Source: Burkholderia sp. 8Y (GTDB lineage Bacteria; Pseudomonadota; Gammaproteobacteria; Burkholderiales; Burkholderiaceae). Taken from it: a stretch of 64,000 bases of DNA. The notes below the pieces were generated by a model. It saw only the letters and a program-made list of their open reading frames with translations, had not been told where the DNA came from and made no database searches. The number at the start of each line of letters is the position of its first letter. The stretch's first letter is position 1. Where the stretch lies: assembly GCF_902506145.1 (NCBI RefSeq), contig NZ_LR733520.1, forward strand, positions 312,580 through 376,579. The letters run 5' to 3'. A program made the position numbers and the translations under genes. Positions 17,966 to 26,745 of this stretch are shown one piece after another.

Positions 17966-19123
17966 CTAGTCGACGCGACGCAGGCGCTCGCTGCCGAAGC
18001 CCAGTGAAAATTCAAGGGTGTCGTGGTCGATCACCTTGATGAGGGCGAAGTTCGTGCCATCGTGCTTCAGATAAAACTGTTTGTTGTCCTGCTTGTCGAC
18101 GACGTATTCGATCGCCGTTGTATTGCCTCCGAAGGTGGCGCTGTCGCGCGTGAATTCGATCACGCTGTTGATGGTGTTCCCCTCGCGCCATCTGCCGACA
18201 TACGTAGGCCGTGAACCGAACAGGCCGGACACCGCGCTAGCAATCTTGCTGAAAAGGCCCTCGCCCGAGCGGCTTTCGCTGCGCGCGCGGCCTTGCATCC
18301 CGCCTTGCAGGCCGTTGAGCAGCGCGACTTCGTCGTTCGCGCTCGTGCCGTTGTCGATCTGCCAGCCGTGATCGCCCTTCACCAGCGAAATGTAAGTGGT
18401 CTTGGGCAGATTGGCGAAGCTATTGGGCTCGGCGCGCTGGGCTTCCGGCGTCTTTGTCCAGGCGTCCGCGTTGCGATAGGCGTAGCCATACCTGCCTTGC
18501 GTGTGCCAGCGCTCGCCAATCTTGACCGGCTTGGTGAAATCGACGGAGGTTACCGTGAGTCCATCGGCGAAACAGAGCCTGCCGTCGTGAATCTTCTCTT
18601 CGCCCAGCGCCGTATGCGAGAACTGCTGGCCGTCGCCGAACATAAACGCATTGGCGACCGGCTGCGGCGGCCCGTAGATGCCCGCTTTGGACAGCACCTG
18701 CAGCCATTGCAGCGTGCTCGCGTCAAAGCCGCCCACCACGACGGGGTTCTTGCCGTAGGGGAAATCGCTCAGACACGTTGCGCCTGCAACCTTCGTTTTG
18801 TCGGCGTTCAGCAGATCGCCGAGATCGGACGCGGAGGGCGTGGACGGCGGCATGGCCAGGAATGCGGTGATGCCGCCCGCAACCACCAGCACGGCGACAC
18901 CGACGCCGCCCCCCAAAGCCACCTTGCGCCAGTTGCTGTCAAGCGGGACTGCGGCGGGCGCGGCCGTCGGGCCAGCGGGCTTGGGCCGGGGCGTGCCCGG
19001 GGCGGCCGTCGTGGCGGGGGCAGCGTTGGCGGCACGGCGTGCCTGTACCGGTGTGCCGCATTCATCGCAGAAGCGCGCATCGTGATCGTGCTTGCTGCCG
19101 CATTTGACGCAAAAGCGCGCCAT
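17966..19123 (-). CDS. zinc-ribbon single-span membrane protein with large C-terminal domain
   Basis: 385 residues from ATG at 19123, which overlaps the stop of the gene before it by one base (TAATG), a classic coupled start. The N-terminus is a zinc ribbon (FCVKCGSKHDHDARFCDECG, residues 4-23), followed by an Ala/Pro linker, one transmembrane helix (about 68-92) and a domain of about 290 residues outside the membrane. Two cysteines (CLSDFPYG, LCFADG) could form a disulfide there. Its end reads as repeated beta strands (FTRDSATFGGNTTAIEYVVD). No known family recognised. Confidence 0.75.
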   Translation of the reverse strand: MARFCVKCGSKHDHDARFCDECGTPVQARRAANAAPATTAAPGTPRPKPAGPTAAPAAVPLDSNWRKVALGGGVGVAVLVVAGGITAFLAMPPSTPSASDLGDLLNADKTKVAGATCLSDFPYGKNPVVVGGFDASTLQWLQVLSKAGIYGPPQPVANAFMFGDGQQFSHTALGEEKIHDGRLCFADGLTVTSVDFTKPVKIGERWHTQGRYGYAYRNADAWTKTPEAQRAEPNSFANLPKTTYISLVKGDHGWQIDNGTSANDEVALLNGLQGGMQGRARSESRSGEGLFSKIASAVSGLFGSRPTYVGRWREGNTINSVIEFTRDSATFGGNTTAIEYVVDKQDNKQFYLKHDGTNFALIKVIDHDTLEFSLGFGSERLRRVD

Positions 19124-20259
19124 TACACGCCTCCAGGTAGGTCGGCGCCACATTCGCCGCAGAACGCGTCTTCCGCTTCGGCGCCCGCGCCGCAGGCCTT
19201 GCAGGCGCGCGAGGCGGCATGGTTTTCATGCGCGAGCACCGCCGGTGCGTGCGGCGGGAGCGGCTCGGGTGCGAGCGGCGCGCGCGGCGCGGGAGACGCA
19301 GGCGTATCGTCCGCGGCAGGGGGCGCAGCATGCGCGCCGGCGAGGTTCAGGAAAATGTTGCAGATGCCGGCCAGATAGACGAGCAGTGGGAACGTATAGG
19401 CCAGCGCGCCGAGGATGCCGACGCCAACGAACGTTGCGAGCAGATAGCCGCTCATGCCGCTGCCCATCCCACCCATGCCGCCAAAGCCGGCAAACCCGAA
19501 GCCCGAGTAGAGCGACAGGAGACTGCCGCCAAAGCCGATGATGCCGCTTGCGAGCGCCGCCACGAATGCGGAGCCACCGAACACGATGGTCGAGGCGATG
19601 AAAGCCACGATGCCCACCATGAAGAGCAGGACCATCTGCTGCACGATCGGCGGCAGCAGGCGGCCGATATTAAACGCGCGGTTCATGCCCAGCGTGCCGA
19701 GCGCCGCGCGCACGCCATAGCCTTCCCAGAAGGCCGGCGCGGCGAGCGGGTTCACGACGAACATGAAGCTGAACCACAGGATACCGCCGATTACGGAGGC
19801 GATCGGATAAACGACCGTATAGAGCAGCGGCCCGAGGAATGGGATCTTGCAGATGAACAGCACGATCGCGAGCACGATCATGAAGGCGAGGAAGACCGCG
19901 ATTTCGATCAGGAAGATCGCCGCAAGCCGGGGCAGTGTCATCAGGCCCGCGATGAGTGCGTCCCGCGCGCCCAGCGTGGGGCGGCCCTGAATCTGATCCA
20001 TCAGCGTCTTGCCCGCCGCCGATACGCCGGTCGCAACGAGAATCGTCGCCGCCAGCGACCCGATGAAGGAAAACAGGCCGCCAATTACGAATGCGCCATT
20101 GCTGGCGAGCGTCCCGGCAATGCCGATAAAGATGCCTGCCACAACGAGCGCCGCGACGGCACAGGCGATAAAGAGCAGAAAGGCGCGCGTATTGCGCGCG
20201 GCATCGACGGCTTCAAGAACGACGAGCGATCCGCGGATCGCGTCTTTGGAAGATGACAT
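19123..20259 (-). CDS. polytopic membrane protein with C-terminal zinc ribbon (first gene of cluster)
   Basis: 378 residues. About eight hydrophobic segments from residue 27 to 300, including a Gly/Met-rich stretch (GFGGMGGMGSGM) between two helices. A Pro/Ala linker follows, then the zinc ribbon CKACGAGAEAEDAFCGECG at the C-terminus. The membrane part resembles YIP1/DUF975-type small membrane proteins only in general layout. As first gene it likely carries the promoter of the whole cluster in the 330-base gap beyond 20260. Probably sits in the inner membrane with the ribbon in the cytoplasm. Confidence 0.75.
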   Translation of the reverse strand: MSSSKDAIRGSLVVLEAVDAARNTRAFLLFIACAVAALVVAGIFIGIAGTLASNGAFVIGGLFSFIGSLAATILVATGVSAAGKTLMDQIQGRPTLGARDALIAGLMTLPRLAAIFLIEIAVFLAFMIVLAIVLFICKIPFLGPLLYTVVYPIASVIGGILWFSFMFVVNPLAAPAFWEGYGVRAALGTLGMNRAFNIGRLLPPIVQQMVLLFMVGIVAFIASTIVFGGSAFVAALASGIIGFGGSLLSLYSGFGFAGFGGMGGMGSGMSGYLLATFVGVGILGALAYTFPLLVYLAGICNIFLNLAGAHAAPPAADDTPASPAPRAPLAPEPLPPHAPAVLAHENHAASRACKACGAGAEAEDAFCGECGADLPGGV

Positions 20260-20324
20260 TGTTTCCCCGACAAGCAGATTCGAAAGCAGGCTTGATAACC
20301 CGTCAGATAAAGCGATGGCGCGTT

Positions 20325-20342
20325 TCTAGCGCGAACGCTAGA
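20325..20342. promoter_or_regulatory. inverted repeat in the leader of the zinc-ribbon cluster
   Basis: A perfect 7-base inverted repeat, TCTAGCG-CGAA-CGCTAGA, 66 bases before the first start codon of the cluster. In minus-strand RNA the loop would be UUCG, an unusually stable tetraloop. It may be a leader hairpin or an operator. The surrounding gap (20260-20589) contains no gene that I can support; no good -35/-10 pair was found. Confidence 0.4.
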
Positions 20343-20589
20343 GCGTGTTTACGGTTGTATTGCAAGAAACTTTAATGCGCGCTAAAGCGACATCGCCCGG
20401 TGCCGGTGAATCGTCCGGAATAGATGCGCAATAAATGGCATAAAGATTTCACCGCTGCTTCGAATATGTCGAGCAATGGTCTGGCGGTTTCAAGGGTGAA
20501 GCGCAACAGCGCGATTAATGTTTAGTGCCTTAAGGTTGACATGCTGATGCGAGCGTGGCGGCGAAGACCTCGAATGGCGAATGGAAGTT

Positions 20590-21245
20590 GCGCGGGGCCG
20601 GCTGTTCAGACTGTAATGACCGCTTTGCTTTCCGCAGTCGGCAGAAGGCCCTGAGTGCACAGGCAAATGGCATCTTCGACAACGAAATCGAACCAGTCTC
20701 TATCGCGCAGAAGAGAGGCGAGCCGACGGTCGTAAGTCAAGACGAGCATCCTCGCGACATGAACATCGAGTCTCTCAGCCGGTTGAAGGGCGTCAAGCCG
20801 CAAGGTACAGTCACTGCGGGCAATGCATCCGGCGTGAATGGCGGTGCGGCAGCACTTCTGTTGGCAAGCGCGGAAGCAGCATTCCGTTGCGGGCTCAAGC
20901 CGAAGGCGCGAATTCTCGGCATGGCAACGGCGGGAGTTGCGCCACGTATCATGGGTATCGGCCCGGCGCCGGCAGTTGTCGCACTTCGACATCATCGAGC
21001 TCAACGAAGCTGCGTCCCAGCGAATTGTGACGTTGCGCCTGCTCGGCCTTAAACCCGATGACCAGCGAGTCAACCCGAACGGTGGCGCGATCGCACTTGG
21101 TCACCCGCTCCGCGTGAGCGGAGCGCGCTTAATTACGACGGCAACTTATCAAGTCGAACGGACTGGTGGCCGCTTCGCAGGTTGCACCATGTGCATCGGC
21201 GTGGGCCAGGGTATTACGATGGCAATCGAAGAAGCTGCCCAGTAA
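20590..21245 (+). pseudogene. beta-ketoadipyl-CoA thiolase (PcaF-like) remnant, frameshifted
   Basis: Two frames together give the C-terminal half of a PcaF/acetyl-CoA acyltransferase: DRFAFRSRQKALSAQANGIF, VSQDEHPRD, GTVTAGNASGVNGGAAALLL in the first; FDIIELNEAASQRIV, NPNGGAIALGHPLRVSGARL and CTMCIGVGQGITMAIE in the second. The switch occurs near 20960-20980 and bases for about 15 residues are missing there. The N-terminal half with the catalytic cysteine is absent. Clearly decayed, as no start and no continuous frame exist. Confidence 0.85.
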
Positions 21246-21478
21246 CCTCGAACCGCGCTTCCATTCGCCTGAAAGCGCGGGTAGGCCCCTCACAGTTACC
21301 AGCTTAGACAGGGACGGCGGTCCATGGCCACGGTGACTTGTCACTTCAGCGTTGACTACCGATTCATGGTGCTGCGGAGCGCGATTTCCGTGCTTCGAGC
21401 GACCGCTTATAAATAAGGAGACGCCGCTAGAGTGTCTTCGGTTAGCGATATCGAATGTTCCTTTATGGCCGCTCTCTG

Positions 21479-22411
21479 TCATTGCTGCGTAATTTCCGCC
21501 TGCGTCGGCACAATGGTCTGGCGCAGCCGCGTCGCCGTCCGATGGCTGGACAACCCCATCAGGCTGCTGACCTGCTCGTTACTTTTCCCCGCAATCAAAT
21601 GACGTCGGCCGAAAGTGTTTCTAAGCAGGCGGGGACTCTCGTCAGCAGCGGAAAGATTCGCCTCGTGCAAGGCGGAGCGCACGCATTTGAGCAGCGTGTC
21701 AGGCTGCATTGGTTTGCCGGCCGTCGTCGTGATAAAGAGCCATTCAGTCGGGCACAGTACCGAGCGGCGCGCGTCTATGTAAGCGCATAGCACTTCAGAG
21801 GCGAAAGCATCGATAGGTACTCGACGCGCGATACGCGGCCCGTGCTTCTCAACGAAGACGGTAGGGCGCACGTCTTCGGCGTCAAGATCGTCGACGCGCA
21901 TTTGCCGGAGTTCAGCTGCGGTCACGCCTGCGCCTAGGAACAGCGCAACGATGGCCACGTTACGCAGTTGTTTGAACGATTCGGGTTTGGCGGAAGCAAG
22001 GATGTTTTGGAGCCGCGCATCGTCCTCTGCAGATAGATAGATTGGCGTTGGCTCGTCTTCGGGCCAGCTCTCGTTGGCGAGCATACCGGCGGCCGGGTTA
22101 TCGGCGCGCATCTCCATGTTCACCAAGTGTCGGGTGAAGCGGTCGATTAGCTTCAGGTAGCGCAGCCTTGTGCTCGTGCCGGGCGCGCAATCCCGCTCGA
22201 GGCCCGCGAAAAACCCCTCGACGTGGTCGGGACCGAACGTGGCGACTGACTGCCCATGGGCGACAAGATAGTCGTTGAACCTTGAAAACATCGAGCGATG
22301 CTGGATGATCGACTGTTCTGCGAACGCGCGACGGTCCGCGCCCGTCGCTTCCTCGCGTTGCCATTGTGCATACGCTTCTTTGGGATTGGACAGCCACAGT
22401 TCTATCGTCAT
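21479..22411 (-). CDS. divergent tyrosine recombinase (XerC/D-like), catalytic residues questionable
   Basis: 310 residues from ATG at 22411. The N-terminal SAM-like core-binding domain (residues 30-105: RSMFSRFNDYLVAHGQSVAT, TRLRYLKLIDRFTRHLVNM) and the catalytic fold are recognisable. However the first Arg of the usual GLRxSEL motif is Thr here (GAGVTAAELRQMRVDDL), the HxLR box reads SPRLLRNTF, the GHSS box is GLSS, and no Tyr occurs after it. The beta-hairpin Lys (VEKHGPRIARRVPI) remains. It may be inactive or bind DNA only. It borders the decayed thiolase, so it may mark an old integration. Confidence 0.75.
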   Translation of the reverse strand: MTIELWLSNPKEAYAQWQREEATGADRRAFAEQSIIQHRSMFSRFNDYLVAHGQSVATFGPDHVEGFFAGLERDCAPGTSTRLRYLKLIDRFTRHLVNMEMRADNPAAGMLANESWPEDEPTPIYLSAEDDARLQNILASAKPESFKQLRNVAIVALFLGAGVTAAELRQMRVDDLDAEDVRPTVFVEKHGPRIARRVPIDAFASEVLCAYIDARRSVLCPTEWLFITTTAGKPMQPDTLLKCVRSALHEANLSAADESPRLLRNTFGRRHLIAGKSNEQVSSLMGLSSHRTATRLRQTIVPTQAEITQQ

Positions 22412-22822
22412 AATCGATATACTGAATTTGGTAACACCCAAACCTAACGCGAAGCTGCCGCTTCGCCAACGCCCGGCCAACAAGAAAACGCACTTCCGCC
22501 TTCCAATTTGCACCGCGATTGTGTCGAGGCAGTCGTCTGGCCCGCCGACTACGAGTCCGCAGAGCACGCGAGCATCAGATTCGCCGTCAGCCCGAAATTC
22601 TCGATGAGATAACCGGCTTGCACCCCGTTCCGGCACCGCTAACGGACGCCGCCTTTAGGCGCTCGGGATTAGCGGAAATGCGAGCGTCGGAGCGCTAGAG
22701 CCAATTAGGTTCTCGGCGATAGTTGCCACACTATCGAAGCAGCGGCGTCGGCCGCAGAGGCGTGGCGCCACTACGCCCGACCAGCAAGGGGAGCGCTCTT
22801 CGAAGCCAGCATGTTCGGAGCC

Positions 22823-24691
22823 TCATGTCCTTATCGATTCCAGGAAGCCGGCTGTCTCGTGGGCGTGATTGTCAACAGGAGCGGGAAGTGACTGCAAGAG
22901 CAAGTCTGGAGCTACGGGCTTAACAAGATGTGCGTCGAATCCGGCACTGCGCGCTTTCTCCTTGTCCGCCCGGCTTCCGTAGCCCGTCACCGCAATGAGT
23001 CGGGCATTGCTCATGCGTGGCTCCGATTTCAGCTTGCGCGCGAATTCATATCCGTCGGTGCCCGGCAGTCCTATGTCAGCAAGAATGACGTCCGGTCTGA
23101 ACGCGCGTGCACTCTGCAGCGCGCCTTCGGCTTCGAATGCTGTCCGCACGTCATGACCGTTCAATTCCAGCAGCGCTGCCGTGGCCTCGACAATGTCAGC
23201 CTCATCGTCAAGAACGAGAATCTTGAGTCTCGTGGACGCAATAGTGCTTTGGCCCGAGGATGACTTTGCGTCAGTATGCGGTCCGCTGCCGTCAGCCGCG
23301 CTAGCTCTGGGCAGCCGAATGACGAAATCAGCCCATCGCTGGTCTTCCGTCTCTTGAACGGCCAGCGTACCGCCGTGCTTCTCCACGATCTGCCGCGCGA
23401 TGGCCAAGCCCACGCCGATGCCGCCCTTCGGACGATCGAGACTCGTCGGGCCTTGCACGAACGGCTCAAAGACGCGGTCGCGTATTTCGGCGGGCACGCC
23501 GGGGCCGGTGTCGCTGATCGTCACACTCACTGCGCTTTCTTCCACGTTGGTGTGGATTGAAATGACGCCTCCGGTGGGCGCGTGCTGTGTTGCGTTGATG
23601 AGCACGTTCGCAAAAACCTGGCCGAGACGGACGCGATCCACATCGACGGAGATCAGCGGGCCCGGCCACTCGACGGTCAAAGTCTGCCGGTGCGCCTCCG
23701 CGACCACGCGCACCGAATTGCACGCGTCTTCAAGGACAGATCGTAGGGCGACCCTCTCGGTCCTCAGGGAGAACATGCCGTTTGTCGTACGTTCAGCGTC
23801 GAGCAGATCGCCGAGCATGACCGACAGGGCATGAACCTGGCGGCTAACGATGTCGGTGGCGACCGCGGCACGGTTGTCTGCAGGGTTCGCCTGGCGGATG
23901 ATCTCTGCGGCACTTTGTAAAGGCGCCAGCGGATTGCGCAGTTCGTGGCTCAGCATCGAGAGGAATTCGTCGCGTTCGCGCAGCAGCAGCTCAAGGTCTC
24001 TTGTACGCGCTTCGACGCGCGCTTCCAGTTCCGCGTTGGCGCGCGCCAGTTCTGCCCGGGCAACGGCGAGGGGGTCGCTCTCGACCAACTGCCATGTCCC
24101 GTTTCGGCGAGTCAATGCGAACTGGTGACTGCTGCACACATCCAGCACATCGGCCGCCGTCGAACGCTCGAGGCAGTAGGAGCATACGCAGATGATGCGG
24201 TGCTTTCCAAGTGTTTGATTGAGGCGTGACTCATAGGCGGCGAAGTCGTGCCACCGCGTCTTATCTAGCCAAAAGGTGTTCCCGGTAACGCGCAAGCCCT
24301 CGAAGCCACGTGCGCGAGAATCTTGTTCCAAGCCAACCCATTGACTAATGACGCGATCGGCGTCGAATGTGCCGTCGCGCAGATACCAGTCCGACGCGGG
24401 CCTGAAGTTGACTTGGGAGTTGGAAATGTACTTCTTGAAGTCGGGGAGCGCCTCGACCATCGCAGTCTCGGCCTCTTCGGCAGTCAACGGGTCCGATGCT
24501 ACCCAAAGGCATCGCTCGTTGTCCTTCAACCCTGCTTCGAAATAGGGCACGAGCATGTCTAGAAGGTCGCGCTTGCTCTCATAGAACTGACAAAAGTGCG
24601 TGCCCCAGCCTGCATGGCCGATCGCATCGATGCCGCTCTTCCTGAGCGTCTGTTCCAGAGGAGAGCCGGTGCTGCCGTTGGGTTCTTTCAT
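22823..24691 (-). CDS. MEDS-domain hybrid histidine kinase
   Basis: 622 residues from ATG at 24691. N-terminal MEDS sensor (about residues 25-190: GHAGWGTHFCQFYESKRDLL, VPYFEAGLKDNERCLWV), known from DcmR-like and methylotroph regulators. A coiled-coil linker (ARAELARANAELEARVEART) leads to HisKA with MLSHELRNPL, HATPase with NATQHA, DTGPGVP and GIGVGLAIAR, and a receiver with DVILADIGLPGTDGYE. No transmembrane segments. It is divergent from the hybrid kinase at 24797, 105 bases apart, so they may share control. Confidence 0.92.
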   Translation of the reverse strand: MKEPNGSTGSPLEQTLRKSGIDAIGHAGWGTHFCQFYESKRDLLDMLVPYFEAGLKDNERCLWVASDPLTAEEAETAMVEALPDFKKYISNSQVNFRPASDWYLRDGTFDADRVISQWVGLEQDSRARGFEGLRVTGNTFWLDKTRWHDFAAYESRLNQTLGKHRIICVCSYCLERSTAADVLDVCSSHQFALTRRNGTWQLVESDPLAVARAELARANAELEARVEARTRDLELLLRERDEFLSMLSHELRNPLAPLQSAAEIIRQANPADNRAAVATDIVSRQVHALSVMLGDLLDAERTTNGMFSLRTERVALRSVLEDACNSVRVVAEAHRQTLTVEWPGPLISVDVDRVRLGQVFANVLINATQHAPTGGVISIHTNVEESAVSVTISDTGPGVPAEIRDRVFEPFVQGPTSLDRPKGGIGVGLAIARQIVEKHGGTLAVQETEDQRWADFVIRLPRASAADGSGPHTDAKSSSGQSTIASTRLKILVLDDEADIVEATAALLELNGHDVRTAFEAEGALQSARAFRPDVILADIGLPGTDGYEFARKLKSEPRMSNARLIAVTGYGSRADKEKARSAGFDAHLVKPVAPDLLLQSLPAPVDNHAHETAGFLESIRT

Positions 24692-24796
24692 GTCTTTCCA
24701 CCCATACGTGCGTGAGTTCGAGGAACACACGCTGCTAAGAAAAGTAAAATCGGCCCATTGTGCCACGCATTCATCCGAGTGCCCGGAGGACGCTAT

Positions 24797-26539
24797 ATGA
24801 AAACCGACCCCCCCGACTTGCCTGCCGACGTGTACCGGATCGTCTTCGCGCTGCTCCCCAGCCCATGCCTTTTATTGGCGGTCGACGGCCGCTACTCAAT
24901 CCTCGATGCAAACGACGCCTACCTGCGCGAGACCGTCAGCGATAGAGCCGATCTAATCGGCCGTGCGGTATTCGATGCCTTTCCCGACAATCCGGCGGAT
25001 CAAAAGTCGGAGGCGACGAAGACGCTTGGCGAGTCCCTCGAGCGCGTCATCCGTCTGCGCCGCACGGACGCGATGGCGTTGCAGCGCTACGACGTTCCGG
25101 ATCGCTCGAGCCAGACTGGCGCGTTCCTTGTGCGGTACTGGAGTCCTATCAACATCCCGCTGCTCAACCCTGACGGCTCAGTGGCATTCATCATACATCG
25201 CGTTGAAAACGTGACCGACCTTGTTGCTGACGTCCAGAGACGTGGGACGGCGCCGAGTGGCCAAAAGGACGATCGGGGGACAACGCACGTCGAAAGCGAG
25301 TCCGAGCTAATTCGTAGAAGCCGGCAGCTATCGAACTCCAATCAGGAACTGCGCAGGCTGAGCGAGGAGGCATTCGCCCTCGCTGCCCGCCTGAAGGACG
25401 AGAGCCTTCGGAAGGACGAGTTCCTCGCAATGCTCGGGCATGAGCTTCGCAATCCATTGGCGGGGCTGGCATCGGCGTTTCAGCTCATCGACATGAGCGA
25501 TGCCGCCCAAGGAGTGCCGGCCGAAATTGGCTCGCTGATCAACCGGCAGATCGGTACGCTGACCCGGCTGGTCGACGATTTACTCGACGCGTCGCGTGTC
25601 TCGCGCGGCGCCATCCAGTTGCATCGGGAAGCGATTGACCTGCGCATGGTTATCGAGACGGCCGCGTACTCCGTGCGAAGACAGTTCGAGACGAAAGGCC
25701 ATGCTCTCATCATCGACCTCGCTCCCGGCGATTACGCGATGTGTGGCGACGCCACGCGCTTGCAGCAGGTGGTTGCCAACCTACTTTCGAACGCCGTCAA
25801 GTTCACCGACTGCGGTGGAAATATTCGTATGCGTCTGTCCGCGAGCACGGCGGGCGAAGAACGAAGAGCCGTTCTCACGGTTGAGGACAACGGACGAGGT
25901 ATTCCGCAGCGGTACCTCGAGTCGATCTTCGAGTTGTTCACGCAAGTGAACAGCAAGTTCGACCGCGCGGAGGGTGGACTGGGCATCGGTCTGAACCTCG
26001 CGCGTCGATTCGTGGAGTTGCACGGCGGCACGCTTGTGGCGCGCTCTGAAGGCGTAGGCAAAGGTAGCCAGTTTATCGTCGACATTCCTCTTTCTTTTGT
26101 CGAAGACGAGCGGTCTCTGCCGCTAACTGAGCCCTTCTACGTCTTCGCCGATGACGATGTCTCCGTTCTGCTGGTGGAGGACAACGATGACGTGAGAGCG
26201 GCGACAGCTGCCATGCTGGAGTCACTCGGGTACACCGTTGAGACGGCGTCCGACGGCAACAGCGGCGTCGACTCCATGGTGGCGCAGACGCCCATGGTGG
26301 CCATTGTAGATATCGGCTTGCCTGGCATCGATGGCTTCGAGGTGGCGCGGCGCGCCAGAGACATCCTTGGAGACAAGCAGCCGTATTTGATCGCGCTAAG
26401 CGGATACAGTGGCCCTGAAGTAAGCGAGCGCGCAATCGAGAGCGGGTTCGACCGTGTATTCGTCAAGCCAATCGACATCAGGCTCCTGCGGGTATCGATA
26501 ACAGAGGCGGTGGGCAAGCGTCACCCACTTAAGACGTAG
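24797..26539 (+). CDS. hybrid histidine kinase (PAS-HisKA-HATPase-receiver)
   Basis: 580 residues from ATG 24797, preceded by GGAGG. N-terminal PAS-like domain (LLPSPCLLLAVDGRYSILDA), a coiled-coil linker, HisKA box MLGHELRNPLAGL, HATPase with NAVKFTD, DNGRGIP and GLGIGLNLAR, and a receiver with VAIVDIGLPGIDGFEVARRA and FVKP. Cytoplasmic. Its receiver output motif closely resembles that of the divergent MEDS kinase, suggesting related pathways. Neither has a DNA-binding output domain. Confidence 0.92.
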   Translation: MKTDPPDLPADVYRIVFALLPSPCLLLAVDGRYSILDANDAYLRETVSDRADLIGRAVFDAFPDNPADQKSEATKTLGESLERVIRLRRTDAMALQRYDVPDRSSQTGAFLVRYWSPINIPLLNPDGSVAFIIHRVENVTDLVADVQRRGTAPSGQKDDRGTTHVESESELIRRSRQLSNSNQELRRLSEEAFALAARLKDESLRKDEFLAMLGHELRNPLAGLASAFQLIDMSDAAQGVPAEIGSLINRQIGTLTRLVDDLLDASRVSRGAIQLHREAIDLRMVIETAAYSVRRQFETKGHALIIDLAPGDYAMCGDATRLQQVVANLLSNAVKFTDCGGNIRMRLSASTAGEERRAVLTVEDNGRGIPQRYLESIFELFTQVNSKFDRAEGGLGIGLNLARRFVELHGGTLVARSEGVGKGSQFIVDIPLSFVEDERSLPLTEPFYVFADDDVSVLLVEDNDDVRAATAAMLESLGYTVETASDGNSGVDSMVAQTPMVAIVDIGLPGIDGFEVARRARDILGDKQPYLIALSGYSGPEVSERAIESGFDRVFVKPIDIRLLRVSITEAVGKRHPLKT

Positions 26540-26745
26540 TCGCCGAATAGTGGGACTTCACAGAAGCCTCCGCAGACGCCAGGGACGCCGAGAAGAACGA
26601 AGCCGGCGACGAGGCTCACGATCGCGTTAGACCCGCGTAACCGGCGATGTACGCGAGATGCGGCAGTAGAACCATTGCCTCAGGCGCTCGAATCTAGTCG
26701 GAATGCACGAGGCCACCGGCCGCCACGCAACGACCACTGGCCTCG

